DNA of 16,509 nt, taken from Candidatus Latescibacterota bacterium (GTDB taxonomy: Bacteria > Latescibacterota > UBA2968 > UBA8231). Of the stretch, positions 7,623 through 14,771 are shown one piece after another. Both the position numbers and the translations under genes were made by a program. How positions within the stretch are numbered: the first letter of the stretch is position 1; every line of letters begins with the position of its first letter. The notes under the pieces are model-generated. The model saw nothing but the letters and a program-made list of their open reading frames with translations, did no database searches and was not told the DNA's origin. Where the stretch lies: contig DPVW01000075.1 in the NCBI GenBank assembly GCA_003529325.1, forward strand, positions 1-16,509, written 5' to 3'.

Positions 7623-8617
7623 GCTCCCATCCTTTCGAGGCTCTGCACAAGCCCGCGCAGGTAACCGACCTGGAAGGCAAAGGAGCGATCCGCCCGTGGG
7701 TTGTCGCCGACCACGCCAGGACAGTGGTCGATACGGATAACGCCGTCGAAGCTGACATCATTCCAGGCGCTGACTGCAGCGACCATGTCGATGTCACCCT
7801 CGTCGGGAAAAACCTCTTCGAAGGCGGGCACCGTGCCGCGCGGGTTACGAAAGTGGGCGAAGAATACCTTGCCCTGACCGCCGATGCGGCGGATGGCATC
7901 GATTACGTCGGTGTCGGCCATGGTGCCGATAGTGCCCATACAGAAGCCGATGCCATTGTTCGGGCTGGGCACGGTGTCGATAACCCGTTGCAGGTTGTCG
8001 ATGCTGATGAGAATCCGGGCAACACCCAGATACTCCGGTACCGGCGCATCATCGGGATGAGCTGCCAGACGCACGCCGGCGGACTCGGCGACGGGCACGA
8101 CGGCTTTGAGAAACCACTCGAGGTTGGCCCAGACTTCCTCCGACGACAGCGGGCGGTCGGGCACGTGCGGATAGCGGTGTCGTCCACCCCCCATCCAGTC
8201 GAGGCAGGCTGCCGCCATGTGGCTGGCAATGGCCTCGTCGAATTTTGGGTAGCGGGCGCCGCCGCGTCCCGTGGGGGAATACTCGGTGCGCAGACCACCC
8301 AGCAGCATCCACTGGTATTGCAGGACAGGGATGCCGGCTTTGCCGACATTCTCGATCGTACGGCAGACGCCCTCAAGCTGGCGCTCACGTTCGGGTGTGC
8401 CGAACATGATCTCGTCGTAGAGGGTGGGGGACAGATTTTCGATGACACCCCAGTCCAGTCCGTGCTCGGCAAAGTGATCACGACGTTGCTCGAAGGCCTG
8501 CGCCGGGACCACACCGTCGATGTCGGCGGGCATACCGCAGACTACATCGGTAACACCCAGGGAGCGAACGAAGGCGATATTTTCTTCGGATTCGGAGGTC
8601 TGCAGGCCGATTCTCAT
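7619..8617 (-). CDS. Mannonate dehydratase (UxuA)-like enzyme
   Basis: 332 residues from the ATG at 8615-8617, which opens with MRIGLQ, the first barrel strand; an upstream in-frame ATG at 8758 would add 47 low-complexity residues lying inside the divergent gene and is rejected. It is a TIM-barrel protein of the UxuA family. Recognisable parts are GVRLAAHPDDAP (H187), GIGFCMGTIGTM (C226), VFFAHFRNPRGT (H255), FEEVFPDEGDIDM, VIRIDHCPG (D297) and the C-terminal QVGYLRGLVQ. The His/Cys/His/Asp set fits the Mn-binding ligands known from UxuA, which dehydrates D-mannonate to 2-keto-3-deoxy-D-gluconate. It is shorter than E. coli UxuA (394 residues), so the acid used may differ. It heads a minus-strand operon with its paralogue and a sulfatase. 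A DapA-family lyase that could cleave the product is encoded about 0.9 kb away on the other strand. Confidence 0.88.
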   Translation of the reverse strand: MRIGLQTSESEENIAFVRSLGVTDVVCGMPADIDGVVPAQAFEQRRDHFAEHGLDWGVIENLSPTLYDEIMFGTPERERQLEGVCRTIENVGKAGIPVLQYQWMLLGGLRTEYSPTGRGGARYPKFDEAIASHMAAACLDWMGGGRHRYPHVPDRPLSSEEVWANLEWFLKAVVPVAESAGVRLAAHPDDAPVPEYLGVARILISIDNLQRVIDTVPSPNNGIGFCMGTIGTMADTDVIDAIRRIGGQGKVFFAHFRNPRGTVPAFEEVFPDEGDIDMVAAVSAWNDVSFDGVIRIDHCPGVVGDNPRADRSFAFQVGYLRGLVQSLERMGA

Positions 8618-8639
8618 GACAAGGTAAGGTAGACAAGGC
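8618..8639. promoter_or_regulatory. 22-base divergent start region with a repeated heptamer
   Basis: Only 22 bases separate the ATG of the minus-strand UxuA-type gene (8617) from the ATG of the plus-strand aldo/keto reductase (8640). GACAAGG occurs twice in it, at 8618-8624 and 8632-8638, 14 bases apart. Promoters for either gene must lie inside the opposite coding region. The heptamers could be regulator half sites or, on the plus strand, serve as weak ribosome binding sequence (AAGG). No promoter hexamers are convincing. Confidence 0.3.
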
Positions 8640-9509
8640 ATGGAACGACGGCGATTCGGCTCTACGGATATGGAGTTGAGTGTGATGGGATTGGGCGGAT
8701 TGTTGGCTCGGTATGAAGGGGCTCTCGGGCATCCACCGCCGGAGGAGAAGCGACGCATTTATCTACGGGCGGCGGAGTTGGGGATCAATCTGTTCGACAT
8801 GGGATACGGTGACCAGGTCCACATCCCTGATGAACTGAAGGGTGTTGACGATGAGCGCCACTTCTCGCTGAAGATGGGAGCACCGGATGCCAGTACCCTG
8901 ACCGATGTCATCGAGGGGCATCTGCGCAACATCCGCCGCGAGCGCATCGATATTCTGCGCGTCCACCACAGCAACTGGATGACGGATACCGCCGCCCGCG
9001 ATGTGATCAGCGCTCTGCGCGAGTCCGGCAAGGTGCGTTCACTCTGTCTGATCCGGCACTATGAGGCCGATCAGCATGCCTACGCCGAACAGGGACCGGA
9101 GCCCAATGCCGACGCCGATCTGGTGATCTACAACTATGCCTGTCGTTGGCAGGCGCCAGGTTTGGAGCTGGCCCGTGATGCCGGCAAGGGTGTGCTCATC
9201 ATGAAGGCCCTCGGTGGTCAGTGGTTGCCATGGGAAGGGCAGGTGCTGGCCGACTGGAGCGCCGTCGATCAGGAGGAGGTGATCCGTCTGGCACCGAAGG
9301 GTGAAGATATGCGCAGCAATCTGCCACTGGTGTATCCCATCGTCAATGGGCCGTGGCAGGAGTTGTGTGAACCGGGGGAAAAGATCCCGCCGACGAATCG
9401 GGCCATCAACTGGGTGCAGCAGAATCCGGTGGTGACAACCGTCCTGGTCGCGTTCGCCAGTGTTGCTGAATTGGAGGAGGGTGTTGGCGTGGAGGTGCTG
9501 CAGAGATGA
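8640..9509 (+). CDS. Aldo/keto reductase with a shortened active-site loop
   Basis: 289 residues of the (beta/alpha)8 aldo/keto reductase family. The N-terminus MERRRFGSTDMELSVMGLGG is the canonical first hairpin and confirms the start. The catalytic tetrad can be assigned to D53 and Y56 in FDMGYGD, K78 in FSLKMG and H109 in LRVHHSN. The Asp-to-Tyr spacing is three residues rather than the usual five, and Asp to Lys is 25 residues against 32 in the other reductase of this window, so the loop around the active site is shortened. GVLIMKALGGQ (184-194) and VLVAFASVAELEE (268-280) correspond to the barrel end and cofactor-binding segment. The expected reaction is NAD(P)-linked oxidation or reduction of a sugar carbonyl in the cytoplasm. 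Its last 4 bases overlap the DapA-family gene, so the products are probably used together. Confidence 0.9.
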   Translation: MERRRFGSTDMELSVMGLGGLLARYEGALGHPPPEEKRRIYLRAAELGINLFDMGYGDQVHIPDELKGVDDERHFSLKMGAPDASTLTDVIEGHLRNIRRERIDILRVHHSNWMTDTAARDVISALRESGKVRSLCLIRHYEADQHAYAEQGPEPNADADLVIYNYACRWQAPGLELARDAGKGVLIMKALGGQWLPWEGQVLADWSAVDQEEVIRLAPKGEDMRSNLPLVYPIVNGPWQELCEPGEKIPPTNRAINWVQQNPVVTTVLVAFASVAELEEGVGVEVLQR

Positions 9510-10423
9510 CACAATCCTTTTCCGGTCTGTGGCCGGTAATGCTGACAGCCTTCGAAGAGGATGGCAGCCTCGATCTGCCCGGCGTCGATGCCCTCGTCGA
9601 CTTCTATCTCGAGGGAGGTTCAGGTGGCCTGTTCGCTGTATGCCAGTCGAGTGAGATGTACGAGTTGAACGACGACGAACGTCTGACTCTGGCGGCACGG
9701 GTCGTGGCGCGTGTGGCTGGTGCTGTACCCGTCGTCGCTACGGCAACCTTTGGTAATGCCCTCGACGGTCAGGCAGCATTCGTGCGTCGCATGGCCGATG
9801 CGGGTGTTAGCGCTGTTGTCCTGTTGCCGAATCAGCTCTGTGCCGCCGAAGAGGACGAGGCGACTCTGTGGCCCCGATTGGAGCACATGATCGAGGCGAC
9901 GGACCCGGTGCCCCTTGGTCTGTATGAGTGTCCCCTGCCATATCATCGAGTATTGTCGCCCCAGCTTGTATCGCGTCTGGCCAACACGGGCCGCTTCCGT
10001 TACATCAAGGACACGTCACGCGACCCTGCCTGTATCGGTCCGAAGGTGGAGGCCGTGCGTGGGTCCGGCCTGGCCCTGTTCAATGCGGCGCCGGCATCGG
10101 CGCTGGCGTCGCTGCGTCTGGGGGCTGCCGGTCTTTCTCCGGTGGCAGCCAATCTCTATCCGGATCTGTTCTGCTGGTTGTGTGACAACAAGGATGACCC
10201 GCGCGCCGAGTGGTTGCAGGCGCGACTGTCCATGTTCGAAGCCGGTGTGCGGCCGCACTATCCGCAGAGCGCGAAACGGTTTCTGGCAACCCGGGTCGGT
10301 CTGCCCATCGGCTTGCGCACACGCGTGCAAGAGAGCGACTGGAATGGCTACGACCAGTCGGTGCAGGATGCCATGGTGGCGATGTTGGGAGATGTGCGCG
10401 CCAGACTCGGTGCGACGCGATAG
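9506..10423 (+). CDS. DapA-family pyruvate-type aldolase/lyase, not DHDPS
   Basis: 305 residues, the normal size for the dihydrodipicolinate synthase/N-acetylneuraminate lyase superfamily. The Schiff-base lysine is K168 in YIKDTS and the catalytic tyrosine Y140 in GLYECP. The carboxylate-binding loop, GTTGE in E. coli DapA, reads CQSSE at 46-50 here, aligned through the following LNDDER. The arginine that DapA uses to bind the aspartate-semialdehyde moiety (E. coli R138) is P145. True dihydrodipicolinate synthase activity is therefore unlikely. A lyase for a 2-keto-3-deoxy sugar acid, as in KdgA or N-acetylneuraminate lyase, fits better and would match the nearby mannonate-dehydratase-like gene. 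The start overlaps the stop of the aldo/keto reductase (ATGA), with GGAGG about 10 bases upstream. Its stop is 3 bases from that of the convergent reductase gene. Confidence 0.92.
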   Translation: MTQSFSGLWPVMLTAFEEDGSLDLPGVDALVDFYLEGGSGGLFAVCQSSEMYELNDDERLTLAARVVARVAGAVPVVATATFGNALDGQAAFVRRMADAGVSAVVLLPNQLCAAEEDEATLWPRLEHMIEATDPVPLGLYECPLPYHRVLSPQLVSRLANTGRFRYIKDTSRDPACIGPKVEAVRGSGLALFNAAPASALASLRLGAAGLSPVAANLYPDLFCWLCDNKDDPRAEWLQARLSMFEAGVRPHYPQSAKRFLATRVGLPIGLRTRVQESDWNGYDQSVQDAMVAMLGDVRARLGATR

Positions 10424-10426
10424 TTC

Positions 10427-11386
10427 CTATGAGCGCTCGCCGCCCACTGCAGCCGGTGGTTGCAGCCGGTTGAGAAAACCACTCAGCTCGTCCCAGATGT
10501 TGGCAGGTATCGGTGTCGTGGCGTGACGCACGCCGGACTCGACCTCCGCCACCGTGCGGGGCCCAACCAGGGTTGCACCGACGCGTGGTTCGCGCAGACT
10601 GAACTGTACAGCCAGCGCGCCGACATCGATCTCTCGCTGTTCACACCACTCGACGATGGCGCGGGCCCGTGCCAGATCGGCGTCGTCGGGTGGCCGCCGT
10701 TTCGCCGCTTCCTCCAGGTCGATGCCCGCCAACAGCCCCGCTTGATAGGGGGATCCATTAACGACGGCGACGCCAGCCTTGGCGGCTGCCTCCAGCACCG
10801 GATTGAGCGACAGACGGATGGGGTGGTAGTCATACGATGGAAGGATGACGTCGACCCGACCCGACTCGATAACGCGCGTAAGATAGCGGTGGTTGCGCAC
10901 ACCGAGACCGAAGGCGCGGATCTGGCCGGACGCTTTCAGTTCTTCCAGTGTTTCGAAGGCGCCATCCGCAGCGAGGATCGTGTCGACATGCGCGTCAGCC
11001 ACAGGGTCGTGCACGTAGATGATATCGATCCGACCCAGCAGCTCTCGCGACGTCTCGAAACACCAGCGCACATCGTCAGCGTCATACGCATTGCGTCGAT
11101 CTGGATGGGTGCCCACCTTCGTCGATACCGTGAGTTTGGCGCGCACCTCGGGGGTCAGGGTCGACAATGCCGCACCCAGGTATCGTTCCGCCGTACCGTA
11201 TGCCGGGGATGTGTCAAAATAGCGCACACCCAAATCGATGGCCTGCCGCACCGCAGCGATGGCGGCATCCTGTCGCTGTGTATCGGAGGCGGACTCGTCT
11301 GTGAGGGCGCCGATGTAGCCACCCACGCCCAGCTCCGTCACTTCGACGCCGGTATGGCCAAGGATCTTGTGTCTCAATTCACCCAT
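10427..11386 (-). CDS. Aldo/keto reductase, aldose 1-dehydrogenase-like
   Basis: 319 residues from the ATG at 11384-11386, preceded by GGAGGG at 11392-11397. This start lies 1 base past the stop of the serine hydrolase gene, so an upstream in-frame ATG at 11440 is rejected. The catalytic tetrad is complete and normally spaced: D58 and Y63 in FDTSPAYG, K90 in STKVG, H126 in IIYVHDP. The YVHDP motif, the early LGVGGYIGALTDE and NGSPYQAGLLAG (210-221) are typical of the D-threo-aldose/L-fucose/D-galactose 1-dehydrogenase branch, which oxidises the sugar at C1 to a lactone with NAD(P). It is the second gene of a two-gene minus-strand operon after the serine hydrolase. A lactone product would need hydrolysis, which the partner might provide. 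Family is certain; the sugar is inferred. Confidence 0.92.
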   Translation of the reverse strand: MGELRHKILGHTGVEVTELGVGGYIGALTDESASDTQRQDAAIAAVRQAIDLGVRYFDTSPAYGTAERYLGAALSTLTPEVRAKLTVSTKVGTHPDRRNAYDADDVRWCFETSRELLGRIDIIYVHDPVADAHVDTILAADGAFETLEELKASGQIRAFGLGVRNHRYLTRVIESGRVDVILPSYDYHPIRLSLNPVLEAAAKAGVAVVNGSPYQAGLLAGIDLEEAAKRRPPDDADLARARAIVEWCEQREIDVGALAVQFSLREPRVGATLVGPRTVAEVESGVRHATTPIPANIWDELSGFLNRLQPPAAVGGERS

Positions 11387-11387
11387 C

Positions 11388-12500
11388 TCAACCCTCCACG
11401 GCGGCGGCGACGGTGTTCGACACACGACGTAGCAACGCACCCGATTCGACCATCATATTCGTCAGACAGACACAACTGAGCCCCGATTCGGGGTCCGCCC
11501 AGGCTACGGTACCGGTGGCGCCCACGTGACCGAAAGTGGCAGCTGACACCTGCTCGCCGAAGAAGGACCAGACACGCGAATCGCGCAGGGCCCAACCGAT
11601 GCCCCAGGGGGATCCGAGGTGGGCCGGATTCTGATCGCTGACCATGGCAGTCGCCGCGGCGTGACTGAAGATGCGGGTGTCGCCATAGGCGCCAGCGCCC
11701 AGCATGCAGTTGAGCAGTACGGTCAGATCTTCGCCGGTAGAATGCATGCCACCCCAGGGACAACCGAAGTCACGCCAGTAGGGTGAATTCTGCCCCCAGC
11801 GTTCGGCCTGGGCCGACTGTTGCATGGATGGCGTACACCAAACCAGCTCTTCGATGGCGCGGCCCTGCAAGCCGAGGAAGCTGTTCGTCATGCCAAGGGG
11901 AGCGAAGATCACCTGTTCCTCGAAGTCGCGCAGGCGTTGGCCGGTGATGCGTTCGACGATCTCGGCGGCGAGGAGGATGCCCTTGCTCTGGTAGCGAAAG
12001 TCGGTGTGAGGACGGAACAGCAGCCGCGTGTTGATGGCGCCGTCGACGAAACGACTGATGGGTGCGTGGGCTTGCCGCAATCGGGTGTTCTGTGGCAGCA
12101 TGTCCGGCATACCCGAGATATGGGAGAGGACGTCCCGCACGTGAATCTTGGATTTGTCCCAGCCGACGAATTCAGGGATGTGCAGTTGCACAGGGTCATC
12201 GAGGGAGATGAGGCCGCGGTCCACCAGCAGCATGATGGCGCTGGCGGTGACCGGTTTGGTGATGGAGGCGAGTAGGAAGGTGGAATCGGCATCGATGGGA
12301 CGTGCACCAGGCTCCGGTCGTTGCGCGCCAAAGCCCTGACTCAGTACCAGACGCCCGTGACGGGCGACGGTGAGGGATGCGGCACTGATGCGATTGGCAT
12401 CGAGGGCGTGGTTCAGCAGCCCGGCAGCGCGCTCCAGTACGGCTGCGGACAGCCCGACATCGGCCGGTTTGCCAGGGGTGAGGGTTGTGGCAGGACTCAT
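11388..12500 (-). CDS. Beta-lactamase-like serine hydrolase (class C/esterase fold)
   Basis: 370 residues from the ATG at 12498-12500; a further in-frame ATG at 12626 lies in the divergent promoter region and gives an implausible N-terminus. The penicillin-binding-protein-like fold motifs are present: SITK at 79-82 (nucleophile S79, general base K82), YQS at 170-172 in place of YxN, and HVGATG from 325, where many esterases of this family carry HxG instead of KTG. HISGMPD (127-133) and the PLGM stretch (201-204) are also typical. There is no signal peptide, so it is probably cytoplasmic, which argues against a role in antibiotic resistance or cell wall. The family includes esterases, D-amino peptidases and lactonases. 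Its stop is 1 base from the start of an aldose-dehydrogenase-like gene, suggesting a substrate in the same pathway, perhaps an ester or lactone. Confidence 0.92.
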   Translation of the reverse strand: MSPATTLTPGKPADVGLSAAVLERAAGLLNHALDANRISAASLTVARHGRLVLSQGFGAQRPEPGARPIDADSTFLLASITKPVTASAIMLLVDRGLISLDDPVQLHIPEFVGWDKSKIHVRDVLSHISGMPDMLPQNTRLRQAHAPISRFVDGAINTRLLFRPHTDFRYQSKGILLAAEIVERITGQRLRDFEEQVIFAPLGMTNSFLGLQGRAIEELVWCTPSMQQSAQAERWGQNSPYWRDFGCPWGGMHSTGEDLTVLLNCMLGAGAYGDTRIFSHAAATAMVSDQNPAHLGSPWGIGWALRDSRVWSFFGEQVSAATFGHVGATGTVAWADPESGLSCVCLTNMMVESGALLRRVSNTVAAAVEG

Positions 12501-12535
12501 GGGGTGAGTGTAGCCGACCTGGCCGGGTCCTGCAA
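12501..12535 (-). promoter_or_regulatory. Possible promoter for leaderless expression of the serine hydrolase
   Basis: On the minus strand TTGCAG (12530-12535) and TACACT (12507-12512) are separated by 17 bases. The -10-like box ends 6 bases before the ATG at 12500, so transcription would begin at or next to the start codon. No ribosome binding sequence precedes this ATG, which agrees with a leaderless message. The -35 match is only partial. The remaining divergent spacer up to 12624 shows no clear plus-strand promoter. Confidence 0.3.
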
Positions 12536-12624
12536 GGGATACGGGCGCGGCGCCAAAGGTTGTCGTACCATACCACCCCGTACACCCCATCCGCACCTTC
12601 AGACTCTTTCCAGAAGTGACTGCC

Positions 12625-13470
12625 ATGGCTGATCAGCCCCTATCCGACGAACAGATGCGACGTTTCGAAACCTTCGGATTTCTCGTGTTCCCCGGCATGT
12701 TGGGTGATGTGATCGACGAGATCATCGATGCCTTCGAGCAGATCTGGGACCAACGAGGGGGTGGGCATCACGGCGCCGAGCATGATGAGGAGCGGCGTTC
12801 CTGTATCGTGCCCTTTATTGATCAACACCCACGGCTGTGTGCCTTGCTCGACGACGAACGGATCCACGGTCTGTTGTGCAGTCTGCTCGGCGACGACTTC
12901 AACTATACCGGCTCTGACGGCAACTACTATGCTGGCGACACGGGGTGGCACTCCGACGGCTGGGGTCGTGGCGCCGGGCAGCGCTTCGTCAAGGTCGCGC
13001 TTTATCTAGACGACCTGACACGGGAGACCGGTTGCCTCCGCGTGATCCCGGGCAGTCACAATTCGGATGACGCCTTCGGGGGCACACTGCAAGAGCACAT
13101 CCGGCAGATTCCGGACACATGGGGAATGGAGGGTGACGAGTTGCCGGCCTTCGCCCTCGAGACCAGTCCAGGGGACGTGGCCGTATTCAATCACAATCTG
13201 AAGCATGCCGCCTTCGGCGGCTCCAGTCGCCGGCGGATGTTTACCATCAATTGTTCTCAGCGTTATCCCGAATCGGAGTTGCCCGCCTTTCGTGATTACA
13301 TCTCCGCTCACGCCCGCTTCTGGAGCGAACGGTTGTATGGCGAGGCCATGATTGCTACCGCCAGTGCCGGGCGCATGGTGCATCTGGAACAAGGACACGC
13401 AAACGACGGCCATCTGGCTGCACTGGCTGCCAAAGCGCGAGCCGAGATGGCAGAACCATCACGCGGATGA
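12625..13470 (+). CDS. Phytanoyl-CoA dioxygenase (PhyH) family oxygenase
   Basis: 281 residues from the ATG at 12625; a GTG at 12616 would add MTA, and neither start has a clear ribosome binding site. This is an Fe(II)/2-oxoglutarate-dependent oxygenase. The metal motif HxD is H109 and D111 in GWHSDGWG, the distal His is most likely H194 in LKHAAFGG, and the 2-oxoglutarate-binding arginine lies in SSRRRMF (201-207). LYLDDLTRETGCLRVIPGSH (126-145) is the hallmark core of the family. Members hydroxylate or otherwise oxidise small molecules, from phytanoyl-CoA to natural products and modified amines, so the substrate cannot be named. It is first in a tightly coupled set with an MFS transporter (4-base ATGA overlap) and a sugar-type dehydrogenase, which suggests that it modifies an imported compound or removes a group from it. 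Confidence 0.92.
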   Translation: MADQPLSDEQMRRFETFGFLVFPGMLGDVIDEIIDAFEQIWDQRGGGHHGAEHDEERRSCIVPFIDQHPRLCALLDDERIHGLLCSLLGDDFNYTGSDGNYYAGDTGWHSDGWGRGAGQRFVKVALYLDDLTRETGCLRVIPGSHNSDDAFGGTLQEHIRQIPDTWGMEGDELPAFALETSPGDVAVFNHNLKHAAFGGSSRRRMFTINCSQRYPESELPAFRDYISAHARFWSERLYGEAMIATASAGRMVHLEQGHANDGHLAALAAKARAEMAEPSRG

Positions 13471-14771
13471 TCCAGGGCTACCGGGCTGCGTGGCCACAGT
13501 ACTCACGCAACGCCCGCCTGTTTTTGCTGTCGGCGACGATCGCCGGCTTTTCCTACAGTGGCATCTATTTTCTGCTCGCCAACCTATTCCTCGTGCGTCT
13601 TGGATACGAGGCAAAGTTCATCGGCTTTTTTGTTGCCACCGGTTCGCTGTCCTTTGCAGTAGGCAGTTTACCGGCAGGCGTGCTGGGTCGCCGGTGGGGG
13701 AGTCGGCGGACCATGACCGCCGGCTACGCTGTGCTTGCCGTGGGGCTGGCACTGGTGTCGCTCGCCCCACTCTTCGCCGAGCCGTGGCGGGCACGCTGGT
13801 TGATCGCTTTCTGTGCCCTGCGCGAAATGGGCAATGCGTTCTACATGGTCAATGCCAACCCGTTTCTGATGGAAGCGACCTCACAGCGGGAGCGGGGCCA
13901 TGTCTTTTCCAGTCGTGGTGCTGTGGTACCCCTTGCCGGATTTGTGGGTACCCTGCTGGGTGGACTGCTGCCGGCACAGATCGCCGGTTGGACCGGTCGT
14001 TCCACCGATGATGCCATGACCTATCTACTGCCACTGTTGTTGGGCGGCCTAATGTTGCTACCGGGATTGTTCGCACTGATGGCGGCGCGATCGTCAGACC
14101 CGGACCTGGCGCCGGTGGCGGCGGCAGATCCACTCGTTCGATCACCCACCGCTGATCCCGGGCGCTCACCAAGGCCACAGGTTACGGAGCGCGCGGTTGT
14201 TACAATCCTCATCATGGCCCTCGTAGGGGCGCTGTATATCTGCGCCATGGCAGGTACCATGAGTTTCTTCAATCTGTATATGGATCGTGACCTGGGAGTC
14301 CCGACGGCACGTATCGGCACGATCATCGCATGTGGCCAACTGCTTGCCGTGCCCGTGGCGTTGACCATGGCCGGACTGGCGCGCCGAATCGGCTATGGTT
14401 CTGCCTTTGCCTGGTCGGCGGTGGGGGTTGCCCTGTGTTCTCTGCTCATCGCCCTGGTGCCACAGTGGTGGGCGGCAGGTGCTGGCGCCGTGGGTATCAC
14501 GGTGTTTTCCGCCATCGCCTTCCCGGCGATCACGGTGTATCAACAGGAACTCGTGGAACCCGACTGGCGTCCCATCATGTCCGGGGCGTACATGATGGCC
14601 ATCGCTCTGGCGTGGGGGGCCATGGCTTCGGCCGGTGGCTATCTGATCGAAGCTCAGGGGTACCGATCCCTGTTTCTCCTCGGCTCCGGCTTGAGTCTGG
14701 TGGGTGTCGTCGTGTTCACACTTTATGCCACACGCCGAACCAGGCTGCTCGCAAAGGAAATTGGCATATGA
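13467..14771 (+). CDS. Major facilitator superfamily transporter
   Basis: 434 residues with about twelve hydrophobic segments in two sets of six, separated by a hydrophilic Asp/Pro/Arg-rich loop at about 208-241. The loop-2/3 signature GVLGRRWGSRR (71-81) is a recognisable MFS motif A, here without the usual Asp. The protein sits in the inner membrane and would move a small solute, probably by proton coupling. Its ATG overlaps the stop of the PhyH gene and its TGA overlaps the ATG of the Gfo/Idh/MocA gene, both as ATGA, so the three proteins are made together and the solute is probably the substrate of its neighbours. Import is more likely than export because catabolic-type enzymes flank it, but direction cannot be read from the sequence. 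Confidence 0.93.
   Translation: MIQGYRAAWPQYSRNARLFLLSATIAGFSYSGIYFLLANLFLVRLGYEAKFIGFFVATGSLSFAVGSLPAGVLGRRWGSRRTMTAGYAVLAVGLALVSLAPLFAEPWRARWLIAFCALREMGNAFYMVNANPFLMEATSQRERGHVFSSRGAVVPLAGFVGTLLGGLLPAQIAGWTGRSTDDAMTYLLPLLLGGLMLLPGLFALMAARSSDPDLAPVAAADPLVRSPTADPGRSPRPQVTERAVVTILIMALVGALYICAMAGTMSFFNLYMDRDLGVPTARIGTIIACGQLLAVPVALTMAGLARRIGYGSAFAWSAVGVALCSLLIALVPQWWAAGAGAVGITVFSAIAFPAITVYQQELVEPDWRPIMSGAYMMAIALAWGAMASAGGYLIEAQGYRSLFLLGSGLSLVGVVVFTLYATRRTRLLAKEIGI

Noticed and set aside
7724..8632. 302-codon plus-strand frame opposite the UxuA-type gene
   Set aside because: It is an antisense shadow; the minus strand encodes the conserved barrel motifs, and the plus translation resembles nothing.
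9506..10423. Annotation as dihydrodipicolinate synthase (dapA)
   Set aside because: The substrate arginine and the GTTGE loop are not conserved, and there is no lysine-pathway neighbour.
10441..10470. TGCAGCCGGT tandem repeat near the convergent stops
   Set aside because: It encodes the Leu-Gln-Pro-Pro-Ala region at the end of the reductase and occurs only twice, so it is explained by coding sequence.
10460..11479. 339-codon plus-strand frame opposite the second aldo/keto reductase
   Set aside because: The minus strand carries a complete catalytic tetrad and a ribosome binding site; the plus frame has no start signal or domain.
14330..14767. N-terminal extension of the Gfo/Idh/MocA frame into the transporter gene
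   Set aside because: The Rossmann motif begins right after the ATG at 14768, which has a ribosome binding site, and the upstream part overlaps transmembrane coding sequence in another frame.
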